Part shown: piece by piece, positions 42,619 through 51,070 of the stretch
Position numbering within the stretch: the first letter of the stretch is position 1
Layout of the letters: each line of letters begins with the position of its first letter
Assembly: GCF_025822605.1 (NCBI RefSeq)
Contig: NZ_JACKTY010000010.1
Coordinates: 1 to 64,000 of the forward strand
DNA from: Mycolicibacterium komossense
GTDB taxonomy: Bacteria > Actinomycetota > Actinomycetes > Mycobacteriales > Mycobacteriaceae
Direction of reading: 5' to 3'
DNA length: 64,000 bases
Made by a program: the position numbers and the translations under genes
The notes under the pieces: model-generated
Told to the model about the DNA's origin: nothing
Database searches by the model: none
What the model saw: only the letters and a program-made list of their open reading frames with translations

Positions 42619-43956
42619 ATGTCATTGACCAGTAGCCAAGCCGCGGTGAAGCCAACGAAATCCCAATTGGGACTGTCATCTCTGGTGTTGTTCGGAATCG
42701 CCTACATGGCTCCGGCGGTCGTGCTTGCCACGTTCGGAATCATCTCGGAAGTCAGTTCTGGTACCTCGTCGGGAAGCTATCTGCTCGCCACGGTGGCGAT
42801 GCTCCTGACGGCGGTCAGCTACGCCACTATGTCGGCTAGGTTCGCGCTCTCCGGTTCCGCCTACAGTTACGTCCGGAAGACGCTGGGGGCCCACACCGGG
42901 TTCATGGCGGGCTGGGTCTTGATCCTCGACTACTTCTTCCTGCCGATGGTCATTTTCCTCATCAGTGGTTCGTTTCTCAGTGCACAGTTCGAGGCGGTGC
43001 CGTTCTGGGTCTGGATCGTGGCGCAGGTGCTCATCGTCTCGGTCGTCAATGTGCTCGGCATTCGGGTGGCGGACAAGGCGAACCTCCTGCTTCTGAGTTT
43101 CGTTGCCCTGGTTCTGATCTGCTTCGTCGCACTGTCCCTGAGAACCGCTGCGACCGACGGCGGAGCGTCGGTTCTCAGTCCCTTCTGGAACATGGACAGC
43201 TCACTGGCGGGAGTTGCCGCGGGCGCGGCGATCGCCTGCTACTCGTTCCTCGGTTTCGACGCGATCACGACCCTGACCGGCGAGGCAAAGGACCCGCGAC
43301 GATTGATCCCACGCGCGATCGTCATCGCGACACTGGCAATGGGACTGATCTTCACCGTGGTCAGTTTCGCCGCCGAGCTGGTTCTCCCGCTGACCGTCGT
43401 CAACGACGTCGATTCGGCGGCGTTCGACATTGCGGCCCAAGCCGGTGGGAATCTTCTGTCGGCGACGATCGTCGCGGCGCTCGTGATCGGAGGGTTCGCG
43501 TCGTCGATTGCCGCGCAGGCGGGTGGCTCGCGACTGCTGCTCACTATGGGACGTGACGGAGTTCTGCCGAAGAGGTTCTTCGGATACCGCCATCCCAAAC
43601 TCGGCACCCCGGTTCTGAACATCGCGCTGATTGGTGCCGTCGGACTGTTTGCCACCCAGATGACGCTGACCACATCGACGTCGTTCATCAACTTCGGTGC
43701 GTTCACCGCGTTCACCGCGGTGAACCTGGGCGTGCTGGTGCTCCTTCTCCGTGACAAGGAGAGTGGACCCGCCCGTTGGGTGCGTGTCCTGCTCGCGGGT
43801 GCCGCCATCGCCATCACCGTCTACTTCCTGCTCAGCCTGGACACCCACGCGGTCACGCTCGGGGCCGGCTGGCTGGTCGCTGGTCTGGTGTACCTCGTCG
43901 TCCTCACACGCGGCTTCTCGCGTCCGCCGCCGGAGATCACCTCAGAAGCAGGCTGA
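42619..43956 (+). CDS. APC-family amino-acid permease
   Basis: A 445-residue transporter with about 12 membrane helices. It begins QLGLSSLVLFGIAYMAPAVV and carries the APC signature in CYSFLGFDAITTLTGEAKDP. AAAGGAGC precedes the ATG at 42619. It lies 41 bases behind the nitrilase gene and 59 before the tetR gene, all in one direction. It probably imports the amide-bearing substrate of the nitrilase. Confidence 0.9.
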   Translation: MSLTSSQAAVKPTKSQLGLSSLVLFGIAYMAPAVVLATFGIISEVSSGTSSGSYLLATVAMLLTAVSYATMSARFALSGSAYSYVRKTLGAHTGFMAGWVLILDYFFLPMVIFLISGSFLSAQFEAVPFWVWIVAQVLIVSVVNVLGIRVADKANLLLLSFVALVLICFVALSLRTAATDGGASVLSPFWNMDSSLAGVAAGAAIACYSFLGFDAITTLTGEAKDPRRLIPRAIVIATLAMGLIFTVVSFAAELVLPLTVVNDVDSAAFDIAAQAGGNLLSATIVAALVIGGFASSIAAQAGGSRLLLTMGRDGVLPKRFFGYRHPKLGTPVLNIALIGAVGLFATQMTLTTSTSFINFGAFTAFTAVNLGVLVLLLRDKESGPARWVRVLLAGAAIAITVYFLLSLDTHAVTLGAGWLVAGLVYLVVLTRGFSRPPPEITSEAG

Positions 43957-44015
43957 TTCGATGCCGACCCCGCTGCGATAGACTGCGCGTCAGTAGTCAC
44001 AGGGAAGGTCGCGGC

Positions 44016-44666
44016 ATGGCTCGCCCGAGTAACCAGAAGAGGCGACGCGCGGAGATTGTTGCGGCCGCCACAGCGGCGGTCCACAAGCACGGTGCCGCCG
44101 GGATCAACCTCAAACGTATCGCCGAAGCCGCCGACATGTCTTCGGCGTTGTTGCTCTACTACTACTCGGATGCCAACGACATTCTCGCCGAGGTGTATCG
44201 GTCCGCGACCAAGCAGTTCCTCGATGAGAGAGAGCGGCTCGTCGCGAAAGAGACGCTCCCGCTGTCGATGCTCAGACGGTGCATCGCGTTGGGCACCCCC
44301 TATCCGGGAAGGCGTCGTGAAGCGGCACGGATTCTTTACGAAGTCGCTCCGGTGATCGTGGACGAACCCACCGCTGCGAGTTGGAGCCGGCACTTCTTCA
44401 GCGGTCAGGCGGCGCTGTACCAGAGAATCGTCGAGGCGGGGATCGCCAGCGGCGACTTCTCGCCACTGCTTCCTCCGGCCAAGATCGCCACAGCCATGGT
44501 GGCCCTCGAAGACGGCCTGGCCATACATGCGATGACCGGTCTGTTGACTCCCGAGGAAGTCGAGGCGGATCTCCTCGCGCATGCCGAGGCGCTGCTGTGC
44601 ATTTCATCACCGGGATGGGCTGATAGTGGCGGTGAAAGCAGCGAAATCCCAACCGTTTCGGTGTGA
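44016..44666 (+). CDS. TetR-family regulator
   Basis: A 216-residue repressor. The N-terminal HTH is seen in RRAEIVAAATAAVHKHGAAG and LKRIAEAADMSSALLLYYY. The ligand-binding domain follows and includes ILYEVAPVIVDEPTAASW, as in the BetI-like group. AGGGAAGG precedes the ATG. As last gene of the nitrilase-permease unit it probably controls the 27-bp palindrome at 41690-41716, with the pathway substrate as inducer. Confidence 0.9.
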   Translation: MARPSNQKRRRAEIVAAATAAVHKHGAAGINLKRIAEAADMSSALLLYYYSDANDILAEVYRSATKQFLDERERLVAKETLPLSMLRRCIALGTPYPGRRREAARILYEVAPVIVDEPTAASWSRHFFSGQAALYQRIVEAGIASGDFSPLLPPAKIATAMVALEDGLAIHAMTGLLTPEEVEADLLAHAEALLCISSPGWADSGGESSEIPTVSV

Positions 44667-44756
44667 ACGTGACCTGAAACTGAACCGTTCGGGGTTTGAT
44701 GCCGCTTCCTTCTGTGTGGAGGATGCAGATTATGGCCAGGTATTACCCGGTCGAGC

Positions 44757-44837
44757 AGAGACCTCAAGGAGGCCAACGAGATTCTGAAAGCGGCCTCGAT
44801 TTTCTTCGCGCGGGAGCTCGACCCGCGCCACCGCTGA
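44757..44837 (+). pseudogene. IS3-family OrfA C-terminal fragment
   Basis: RDLKEANEILKAASIFFARE followed by LDPRHR and a stop is the standard end of an IS3-family OrfA (IS150-like group). No complete orfB follows. This is a different IS3 subgroup from the element at 25511-28160. It is an old scar. Confidence 0.75.
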
Positions 44838-45620
44838 TCTGCGGATTCATCGACCTCCTTTGGCCGGAAGAAGCCATCCGCCTCGTGCCGCCAGGTGTCG
44901 CACACCTGTCTGTTCACGACGTCGAGTTTGGTCGGTGAAGCCTTGATCGACGATGAAGTCGAATATCCAACAGTTATTGTGAATACGCAAGGCAGGGCGA
45001 TTAATGGGAGTCGACCGCCCGGCTGCGCCGATCTTGTGTCGACGTATGTTCACCAATGCCGGGGTGTACTGACCAGGGTGTCCACGGGCGGGAATCCATC
45101 TGTCCGCGGCCCTCGAGGCGGCGTGCGACCCACCATTCGTCGGGTTCGCCGTGGCGACCGCGCAGGGGCGTTTGATATCGCCAGGACGTCAGCCTAGTTT
45201 GGCCACTTGATGTTTCGGATCGGCATCGTTCCTCGTGGCTTGTGCGGTGCCCGGATATCGACTTCGCTGATGGGCCCAATCGGGCACGAATCTCGAACGA
45301 TCGCACCGGCGACCTGACGCCTGGTCAGCATCCCCGTTTCGGGCAATCGCTTGTTCGTGTACGAGCGGTGTCGCGCCGGGACCGCCGGGACAGAGTCCGG
45401 CGAGGCTACGTGATGACAACCACACCGGCACTTGACAGTGAAGCCACTCACATCAAATACTCAACGACAATGTCGGATATACATCGCAGGTGTCGAAGTT
45501 AAGAACGGAGTGTCCATGGTCGCACGTACGCGGTCCCTCCGGTTCACAGCGGAGCACGTCACCGGCCGCATTCCCCGCGTCACCACCTATGAACGCACCC
45601 ACGAAGAAACGGAGCACAAC
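44838..45620. other. No convincing gene; IS scar and upstream region of the lipase gene
   Basis: Short frames on both strands (for example on the minus strand near 45001-45306 with GRHGEPDEWWVARRLEGRG) show some protein-like composition but no start signals or family I recognise. The last hundred bases contain two good ribosome sites for the lipase gene, ACGGAG at 45505-45510 and at 45609-45614. Confidence 0.5.
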
Positions 45621-46997
45621 GTGAGGCACCTGTCGTTAGGACCCCGCACCGTGCGGCGGCTGCCCGTTGAACCGACGGCTGCCGGGCGTCGTCGTCCGGC
45701 CTGGGTGATCGCCATCGGGATGGTTCTCGCCGCCGTGCTCGGGGTCGCGACGGCGGAAGTCAACGCGCCTCGCGCGCAGGCGGACGAGAGTCAGTATCTG
45801 GAGTTCTACACTCCGCCCGATCCGCTGCCGACGGGCCAGCCCGGTGACCTCATCCGAAGCGAGCCTTCACGTTTGGTGTTGGAGCCCTCGGGCCAACTAG
45901 GTTCCTTCGTGGGGACCGGGACCCGGATCATGTACCGCAGTACCGACGCACAGGGCAAGCCGGTAGCGGTCACCGGCACCTACATCGAGCCCGACGTACC
46001 GTGGCCCGGCAGCGGGCCGCGACCGCTGCTGGCCTATGCGACCGCCCCCTACGGAATGGGGGAGCAGTGCGCCCCGTCGCGTCTGTTCAATCAGGGCATC
46101 CACGCGTCCCTGCAAACCGGATTCGACGTGATGTTCAACGTCGAGGAGGGCTTCATCGCGACCCTGCTGGCCCGCGGGTTCGCCATAGTGGTCACCGACG
46201 GCGTCGGTTCAGGTGTGCACGGACCCCAATCGCCGCAGTTCCTGAACCGGATGGCCGGCGGGCACGCACTTATCGACGCCGCCCGCGCCGCGATGAAGCT
46301 ACCCGGCACGTCCCTGGACCCACACGGCCCCGTCGCATTCTGGGGCTGGCTGGCCGGCGGACACGCTGCGCTGTCCGCAGCCGAGCTGACCAGTAGCTAC
46401 GGACCCGAACTGAACGTCGTCGGCACCTACGCGGCGGCCACGCCCACCGATCTCGCCGAAGTGCTGCCCGGAATCGACGGCAACTTCCTGGCCGGGGCGA
46501 CCGGGTTCGTGCTGCGCGGGATCATGGCGTCCTACCCCGAAACCGAACAACCCATCCGTGACGTGCTCACGCCACGGGGGTTGGAGATGCTCGACAACAC
46601 CGGTCGCCAGTGCCTGATGCAGACTGGGATCGACTACATGTTCCGGCATCTGCAGTTTTGGTTCAAAGGCGACGTCTTCGAGATGGCGAAGAACGATCCG
46701 TTCAAGACCATCCTGGGCGCCCAGCGGCTCGGCAACGAAAAGCCCACCGGGCCGGTGTATTTCACGCACAACAGGTGGGACCCGTTCGGCCCCTATCAGT
46801 CAGCGCTGGACACGGCCCGCGACTACTGCGCCAAGGGTGCCGACGTCACGTTCTGGACCAACGAGCAGCCCCCGCTGTTCAACAAGCTGGACGTTAACGC
46901 GATGCTGCCGGTGTTCGTCGACGGCGAGCGAAGCATGGCGTGGGTGGCCGACCGGTTCAACGGCGTGCCCACCGCCTCCAGCTGCGGGGAGCTGTGA
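45621..46997 (+). CDS. Secreted LIP-family lipase homologue lacking catalytic residues
   Basis: A 458-residue protein with a Sec signal (AWVIAIGMVLAAVLGVATAE, cleavage near RAQA/DES). The mature part matches the secretory lipase family (PF03583), with TYIEPDVPWPG, LLARGFAIVVTDGVGSG and the C-terminal WVADRFNGVPTASSCGEL. The nucleophile elbow, GWSQGG in relatives, reads GWLAGG, so the Ser is gone. The usual His in NHALPMLVDGE is replaced (VNAMLPVFVDGE). The Asp in HNRWDPFGPY remains. I chose the GTG at 45621, which gives a normal signal peptide and has ACGGAG upstream; an ATG at 45516 is also well placed. Confidence 0.8.
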   Translation: MRHLSLGPRTVRRLPVEPTAAGRRRPAWVIAIGMVLAAVLGVATAEVNAPRAQADESQYLEFYTPPDPLPTGQPGDLIRSEPSRLVLEPSGQLGSFVGTGTRIMYRSTDAQGKPVAVTGTYIEPDVPWPGSGPRPLLAYATAPYGMGEQCAPSRLFNQGIHASLQTGFDVMFNVEEGFIATLLARGFAIVVTDGVGSGVHGPQSPQFLNRMAGGHALIDAARAAMKLPGTSLDPHGPVAFWGWLAGGHAALSAAELTSSYGPELNVVGTYAAATPTDLAEVLPGIDGNFLAGATGFVLRGIMASYPETEQPIRDVLTPRGLEMLDNTGRQCLMQTGIDYMFRHLQFWFKGDVFEMAKNDPFKTILGAQRLGNEKPTGPVYFTHNRWDPFGPYQSALDTARDYCAKGADVTFWTNEQPPLFNKLDVNAMLPVFVDGERSMAWVADRFNGVPTASSCGEL

Positions 46998-47074
46998 CGG
47001 CAGTAGGTGGACCTGGATTCGTGGGGCTTCGGCGTGGGGGCGCCGGCATGACCTTCGGCCAGGCCGGGCGCGGC

Positions 47075-47080
47075 TATTCT
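47075..47080 (+). promoter_or_regulatory. Candidate -10 box for a leaderless tetR mRNA
   Basis: TATTCT ends exactly six bases before the ATG at 47087, with no ribosome site between. This suggests the transcript starts at the A of the start codon. Confidence 0.55.
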
Positions 47081-47086
47081 GCGGGT

Positions 47087-47887
47087 ATGCCCTCTGCGCG
47101 CAGCTCCCGACAGGTCGACGGCCGGGCACGGAGCCAATCCGGCAAGCAACGCGACGCTGCGCCCGACGCCGAACCGGCCCCGCATGCGGCAACGGCCAAA
47201 CCCAGCACCATTCGTCGTGAACTGGTCGAGCAGCGGATCATGGAAGTGGCCACCGAGCTGTTCGCCGAGCGGGGGTTCGCCGCGACCAGTCTCGGAGACA
47301 TCGCCGAGGCCGCCGGACTGACCCGCCCCGCGATCTACCACTACGTCGCCAACAAGGACGAACTCCTGGCGCGGCTGGTCCACGAGAAGACCGAGGAGCC
47401 CGCGATCCTGCTGCGCCTAATCAACGAGCGCACCGACCTGGGTCCCACCGAGAAGTTGAGGACCATGGCCACCGAGATCGCGCGCGGCCAAACACAATCC
47501 CCCGCACGCTTTCGACTTTTGGTGCGCTCGGAAGCCGAACTCCCCGAACAGCTTTCCGAGGTGTACCAACAGAGCAGGCGCAACGTACTCCAAGAGTTCG
47601 TGCGCGTTATCGACGACGGCATCGCCTCCGGTGTTTTTCGTCCGGTGGACCCGCGCATCGCAGCCCTCGGTGTGATCGGAATGCTGAACTGGATCGCGTG
47701 GTGGCACCACCCGAGCGCGTCCGACAGCGACCGGGTCATCGAGCAACTCGCCGACATGGCGGTCCAAAGCGTCCTGCACGAACGGGACGGCACTCATTAC
47801 GACAGCGGCCCTCTGCGGGCCATTGCTGCGTTGCGCAACAACCTGGACTATCTCGAACGCCAATTCGGCGGAGGATCGAAGGGGTAG
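47087..47887 (+). CDS. TetR-family regulator
   Basis: A 266-residue repressor with a 45-residue basic N-terminal extension before the HTH (MEVATELFAERGFAATSLGD, AAGLTRPAIYHYVANKDELL). The C-terminal domain resembles the KstR2/TetR_C_17-like group that binds acyl-CoA esters, judged by overall pattern only. It is convergent with the alpha/beta hydrolase gene, 31 bases apart, and is the closest regulator to the divergent degradation cluster at 47919-58840. It may control that cluster or the lipase gene upstream. Confidence 0.88.
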   Translation: MPSARSSRQVDGRARSQSGKQRDAAPDAEPAPHAATAKPSTIRRELVEQRIMEVATELFAERGFAATSLGDIAEAAGLTRPAIYHYVANKDELLARLVHEKTEEPAILLRLINERTDLGPTEKLRTMATEIARGQTQSPARFRLLVRSEAELPEQLSEVYQQSRRNVLQEFVRVIDDGIASGVFRPVDPRIAALGVIGMLNWIAWWHHPSASDSDRVIEQLADMAVQSVLHERDGTHYDSGPLRAIAALRNNLDYLERQFGGGSKG

Positions 47888-47918
47888 GCCCGTCGGCCCA
47901 TGCGTGCTGGGATGGGCG

Positions 47919-49157
47919 TCAGTACCGCTTGGCGAGCCAGTCTCCGATGTCGACTGCGGCGAGTGACGCACCGGTGGGTTCGCCCGGTTGGAGTGATCCG
48001 CCGAAGTGGGTGCCGGCCACCTGGGTGTGCGTGATGTCGGTGGCGCCGAGTGCGCCGACCATGGCGTGGGCGTCGTGCGGGAAGCAGGCCTGGTCGCCGG
48101 TGAGTTCGACGAACAGCGTCGGGGCCCGAACGCCAGGTGCGCATCGCAGGAAGTCGGCGTTGGTGGTGTTGGCAGACCACGTGGACAGCCAGGCGTCCGG
48201 GGTGGCGAACCGGCCGAAGCCGATGAGGCCGTAGTTCGTCAGATCCGGGCGTCGCCCGAACAGCGACCCGTAGGGCCGGTCGTTGGGATCGAGCGAGAGG
48301 TCGGTGAAACGCAGGTCCGCGTCGGTGCGGTAGACGGTCAGCACGCGCGGCGCCAGGGCGGCGCGGCGGTCGGCAGGGTCGGCCGAGGACTTGAATCGCC
48401 GATGCGCCGCGTTGGCGTCTGCGGCCCGGGTGCGCGCCTCGGCGTCGATGCGGGCGATACGGGCCTGCTGCGCTGCCCGGTAGCGGTCCACGAACTCGGC
48501 CGGGTACGCCGAAGGTTCTGGGGCCGGGTGGTAACCGTTGGCCTCGGAGAACGGGTCCAGCGTCGGATCGACGCTGAGTGGGTCACCTTCGTCGCTGACC
48601 GACGGGTCGATGAGCCGCGCAAGGAGCTGTCCCTGCCCGGGGTGGGGAGCCATGAACACCGCGCCATCGGGCATGGGCATGTCGGCGGCCGGCAGATCGA
48701 CGGGGCGTCCCGACGGCGATGTGGTCAGCCGTTGCTCCGGTGAGAGGCCCGCCTGCTGGTGGTAGAACGCGAACAGCGTGCCGCCACCAGAGTGGCCCAG
48801 CGTGATGCGGTGGTCAAACCCTTTGTCGCGCAGGAATACCTGGCCCGCGGCGACATCGAGCAATGCCTGCTCGTGAATGAGGTTGAGGTCGTTGTTGGTC
48901 GAACGGGTGCCTTGTGTCCACACGGCGTAACCGCGGGCCACCAGTTCGGGGACGAGCACGTGGTGGGTGAGGTCTTGTCGTGGGTGCATCAGAATCACGA
49001 CGGTGTCGCAGCCCGGCAGCATCCGCAGTACCCCGGTCACCGTGGCTCCGTCGGAGGTCTTCAGTTCGTGAGTCGAGGTGATGGTGTTGGTCGGCAACTC
49101 GGCGGCAGTGAGGTAGCGGCCCGCGCCAAGCCGTGTGGTGGGGGTCGACGCGTTCAC
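47919..49157 (-). CDS. Large alpha/beta hydrolase
   Basis: A 412-residue hydrolase. The nucleophile elbow is LGHSGGGTLF, with MHPRQDLTHHVLVPEL as the region of the oxyanion strand and the Asp/His pair in ELTGDQACFPHDAH and AGTHFGGSL. A long cap with many charged residues (AQQARIARIDAEARTRAADA) separates the core halves. The GTG start at 49157 overlaps the stop of the next upstream gene (GTGA). It is the last gene of the minus-strand arm of the cluster and could hydrolyse a ring-cleavage product or ester. Confidence 0.85.
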   Translation of the reverse strand: MNASTPTTRLGAGRYLTAAELPTNTITSTHELKTSDGATVTGVLRMLPGCDTVVILMHPRQDLTHHVLVPELVARGYAVWTQGTRSTNNDLNLIHEQALLDVAAGQVFLRDKGFDHRITLGHSGGGTLFAFYHQQAGLSPEQRLTTSPSGRPVDLPAADMPMPDGAVFMAPHPGQGQLLARLIDPSVSDEGDPLSVDPTLDPFSEANGYHPAPEPSAYPAEFVDRYRAAQQARIARIDAEARTRAADANAAHRRFKSSADPADRRAALAPRVLTVYRTDADLRFTDLSLDPNDRPYGSLFGRRPDLTNYGLIGFGRFATPDAWLSTWSANTTNADFLRCAPGVRAPTLFVELTGDQACFPHDAHAMVGALGATDITHTQVAGTHFGGSLQPGEPTGASLAAVDIGDWLAKRY

Positions 49158-49399
49158 CGTGGTTCCAGCCTCATCGCATCCTTGTCCCACTGGGTGATCG
49201 CCGCATCGATCAACCCGGCGACGCTGCTGTACCAGACGGCATGACGGCATCCGGTCGCTCGGCGGTCGATGACGATCGGGCCGGGTGCGCTGATCTTGAA
49301 GTAGGGTCCGACGCGGTCGATGGTGACGGTAGGGCTTTGCCCCGCCTGCACCACGACCGGACGGTTCTCCGGGACATCGAGCACGAACAGCGCGGTCAC
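49154..49399 (-). CDS. Small protein of unknown function in the degradation cluster
   Basis: An 81-residue protein beginning VTALFVLDVPENRPVVVQAG and ending WDKDAMRLEPR. It is mostly beta-type in composition with one possible C-terminal helix and shows no membrane segment. Four-base overlaps at both ends (with the VOC gene before and the hydrolase after) show that it is a true translated gene. I do not recognise the family. A small accessory subunit of the VOC protein or of the hydrolase is possible. Confidence 0.75.
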   Translation of the reverse strand: MTALFVLDVPENRPVVVQAGQSPTVTIDRVGPYFKISAPGPIVIDRRATGCRHAVWYSSVAGLIDAAITQWDKDAMRLEPR

Positions 49400-50040
49400 G
49401 AGACGGGCACCGTGGTGGTGTCGTGTTGGCGTTGCCATTGGTTGGCGCGTTGGACGATGAGTTCGGCCTTGCGGACCAGCAGCGCGTCCATCGAGGGCGC
49501 CGGACCCGAGACCACGTCGATCAGGGCGTCGATGGTGAGGTTGGCGTCGAGGTCTTCCTGCGGGGTCACCGGTCGCATCGCGCGGGTGATCTCGATCATG
49601 TAGCCGTTGGGGTCATGGGTGTAGATCGATTCGATGGTTTCGTGCTGGATCTGCATCTCCACGGGCCAGTCGCTGGCGTCGAGACGGCGCCGGTAGTCGA
49701 GTAGATGTTCTTCACTGTCGACGTGGATGGCGAGGTGGCGTGAGCGGATGAACCACACGGGCACGGTTTCGTCGAACCGCGAGTAGGAATCGCCCTGGGG
49801 GCCACCGGCGAACGGTTCGAGCCCGAAGTAGTAGAAGAACGCGAGCCGGTCACCATTGCCGATGTCGAAGAAGAAGTGGATGAAGTCGGGGTGTTTGTCT
49901 GGGCCCCAGCCGGCAGCACAGATGGAGTGCACTACCGGGAATCCCAGCGTGTCGCGGTAGAACCGGACGGTCGCCGCGGGATCGAAGGTGGGGTATGCGA
50001 CGTGATCGACACCGCGGACGAGGTGTTGTGAATCAGACAT
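49396..50040 (-). CDS. VOC-superfamily protein, extradiol-dioxygenase-like
   Basis: A 214-residue protein with two glyoxalase-type modules. It has the metal-ligand pattern of extradiol dioxygenases: His in GVDHVAYPTFDP, His in RHLAIHVDSEEH, and Glu in GYMIEITRAMRP. A 50-residue tail follows. The Fe(II)-dependent cleavage of a catechol or hydroquinone, or an isomerase role, is possible. AAGGAAG precedes the ATG. It sits between the maleate-isomerase-like gene and the small protein gene, so ring cleavage in the pathway is a fair guess. Confidence 0.85.
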   Translation of the reverse strand: MSDSQHLVRGVDHVAYPTFDPAATVRFYRDTLGFPVVHSICAAGWGPDKHPDFIHFFFDIGNGDRLAFFYYFGLEPFAGGPQGDSYSRFDETVPVWFIRSRHLAIHVDSEEHLLDYRRRLDASDWPVEMQIQHETIESIYTHDPNGYMIEITRAMRPVTPQEDLDANLTIDALIDVVSGPAPSMDALLVRKAELIVQRANQWQRQHDTTTVPVS

Positions 50041-50079
50041 GCGGTCTTCCTTGGATGGGATGGCTCGACGGGATGGTCG

Positions 50080-50838
50080 TCAGGCGGGGACGGAGGCGAG
50101 ATCGGCTCGCAGCAGGCTGCCGGCGCCCTCGATCGTGACCGGCAGGTTCAGGCTGCGCAGCAGGCTATAAGCGCCGGCGGTGGCTGCCGAGAGCACAGGC
50201 AGACCGAATTCGCGTTCGGCGGGTTCGATCAGGTCCAGGGATGGCATTTGGACGCAGCAGCTCAGCACCAGCGCGTCGACTCCGGTCAGATCCAACGACC
50301 GGGCCGCCGCCATCACCTGTTCGCCTGGGATGCAGCCGACGTCGGCGTTATCAGCGACTTCCAGGGCGCGCCAGTCAACGACGTCGAAGCCTTCGGCGAT
50401 CAGATAGTCCACGACCTGCTGCGCCAGGGGCTTCACATATGGGGTGACCAGCGCGATCCGCTTGGCGTCGAGCACGCCGAGTGCCTCGACCAGTGCTCCA
50501 GCGCTGGATCTGACCCGGGCGTCCGAGCCGCCGGTCGCGAGTTGTTCGGCCACGGCAGCTTCGACGCGCCGGTGCTCACCCGGGCCGCCCACCATCACCG
50601 CGACCAGGCAGGCGTAGAGCAGCACGGCGGGGTCGGCATCGGCGATCTCCATGATGCAGCGCTCTCGCTGGGCATTCATCGCCGCCAGCTGCTCGGGTGA
50701 GACCGTGTGCATCCGCATACGCGTGGAATGAAACGAAAAGCGCGACAGCGGGTGCCGCGCCAGCAGCGCGGGCATCTCGGTTTCGACGGTGACGTTGGAA
50801 CTCGGTACTACCAGTCCGATTCGATACGGCGTGGTCAT
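50080..50838 (-). CDS. Maleate cis-trans isomerase-like (Asp/Glu racemase superfamily)
   Basis: A 252-residue protein. Two catalytic cysteines are visible, one in LLYACLVAVM and one in LSCCVQMPSLD. The substrate-binding loop is VVPSSNVTVETEM, which is characteristic of maleate isomerases and arylmalonate decarboxylases. It probably converts maleate to fumarate or acts on a related cis-diacid, the last step of several ring-cleavage pathways. The ATG at 50838 was chosen because the fold starts there; a longer frame to 50895 exists. It heads the minus-strand arm. Confidence 0.87.
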   Translation of the reverse strand: MTTPYRIGLVVPSSNVTVETEMPALLARHPLSRFSFHSTRMRMHTVSPEQLAAMNAQRERCIMEIADADPAVLLYACLVAVMVGGPGEHRRVEAAVAEQLATGGSDARVRSSAGALVEALGVLDAKRIALVTPYVKPLAQQVVDYLIAEGFDVVDWRALEVADNADVGCIPGEQVMAAARSLDLTGVDALVLSCCVQMPSLDLIEPAEREFGLPVLSAATAGAYSLLRSLNLPVTIEGAGSLLRADLASVPA

Positions 50839-51070
50839 GTCGGTGTGGGTCCTCCCCAGCGCAACTGCTTGACGTTTATGGCGATTATTCGACACCTGTG
50901 AGTGTGCGAGTTTTGTGCAGATTCGTCAACCACGGCCAGAGGGACGCTCAAGATCCGAATAATGGATGGCGGTGTGACTGTTGACACAAGCACCATATGC
51001 GTCCAATACTCGACACAGGCGTTGACTCCGTTGGAGAAGTCGGGCCGCTCAAGTGGAGGGACATCAACAG
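50839..51070. promoter_or_regulatory. Divergent control region between the two arms of the degradation cluster
   Basis: ATTATTCG (50884-50891) and CGAATAAT (50956-50963) form a spaced inverted repeat. TTGACA (50981-50986) with AATACT (51005-51010), 18 bases apart, is a good promoter for the plus-strand arm. GTGGAGGG near 51052 is the ribosome site for hyuA. Confidence 0.5.

Noticed and set aside
47919..50838. Nicotinate pathway (NicX/NicD/NicF/NicE) assignment for the minus arm
   Set aside because: The maleate-isomerase-like and hydrolase genes fit loosely, but the VOC protein is not a NicX homologue and no amidase or hydroxylating dehydrogenase is present, so the name would be over-specific.
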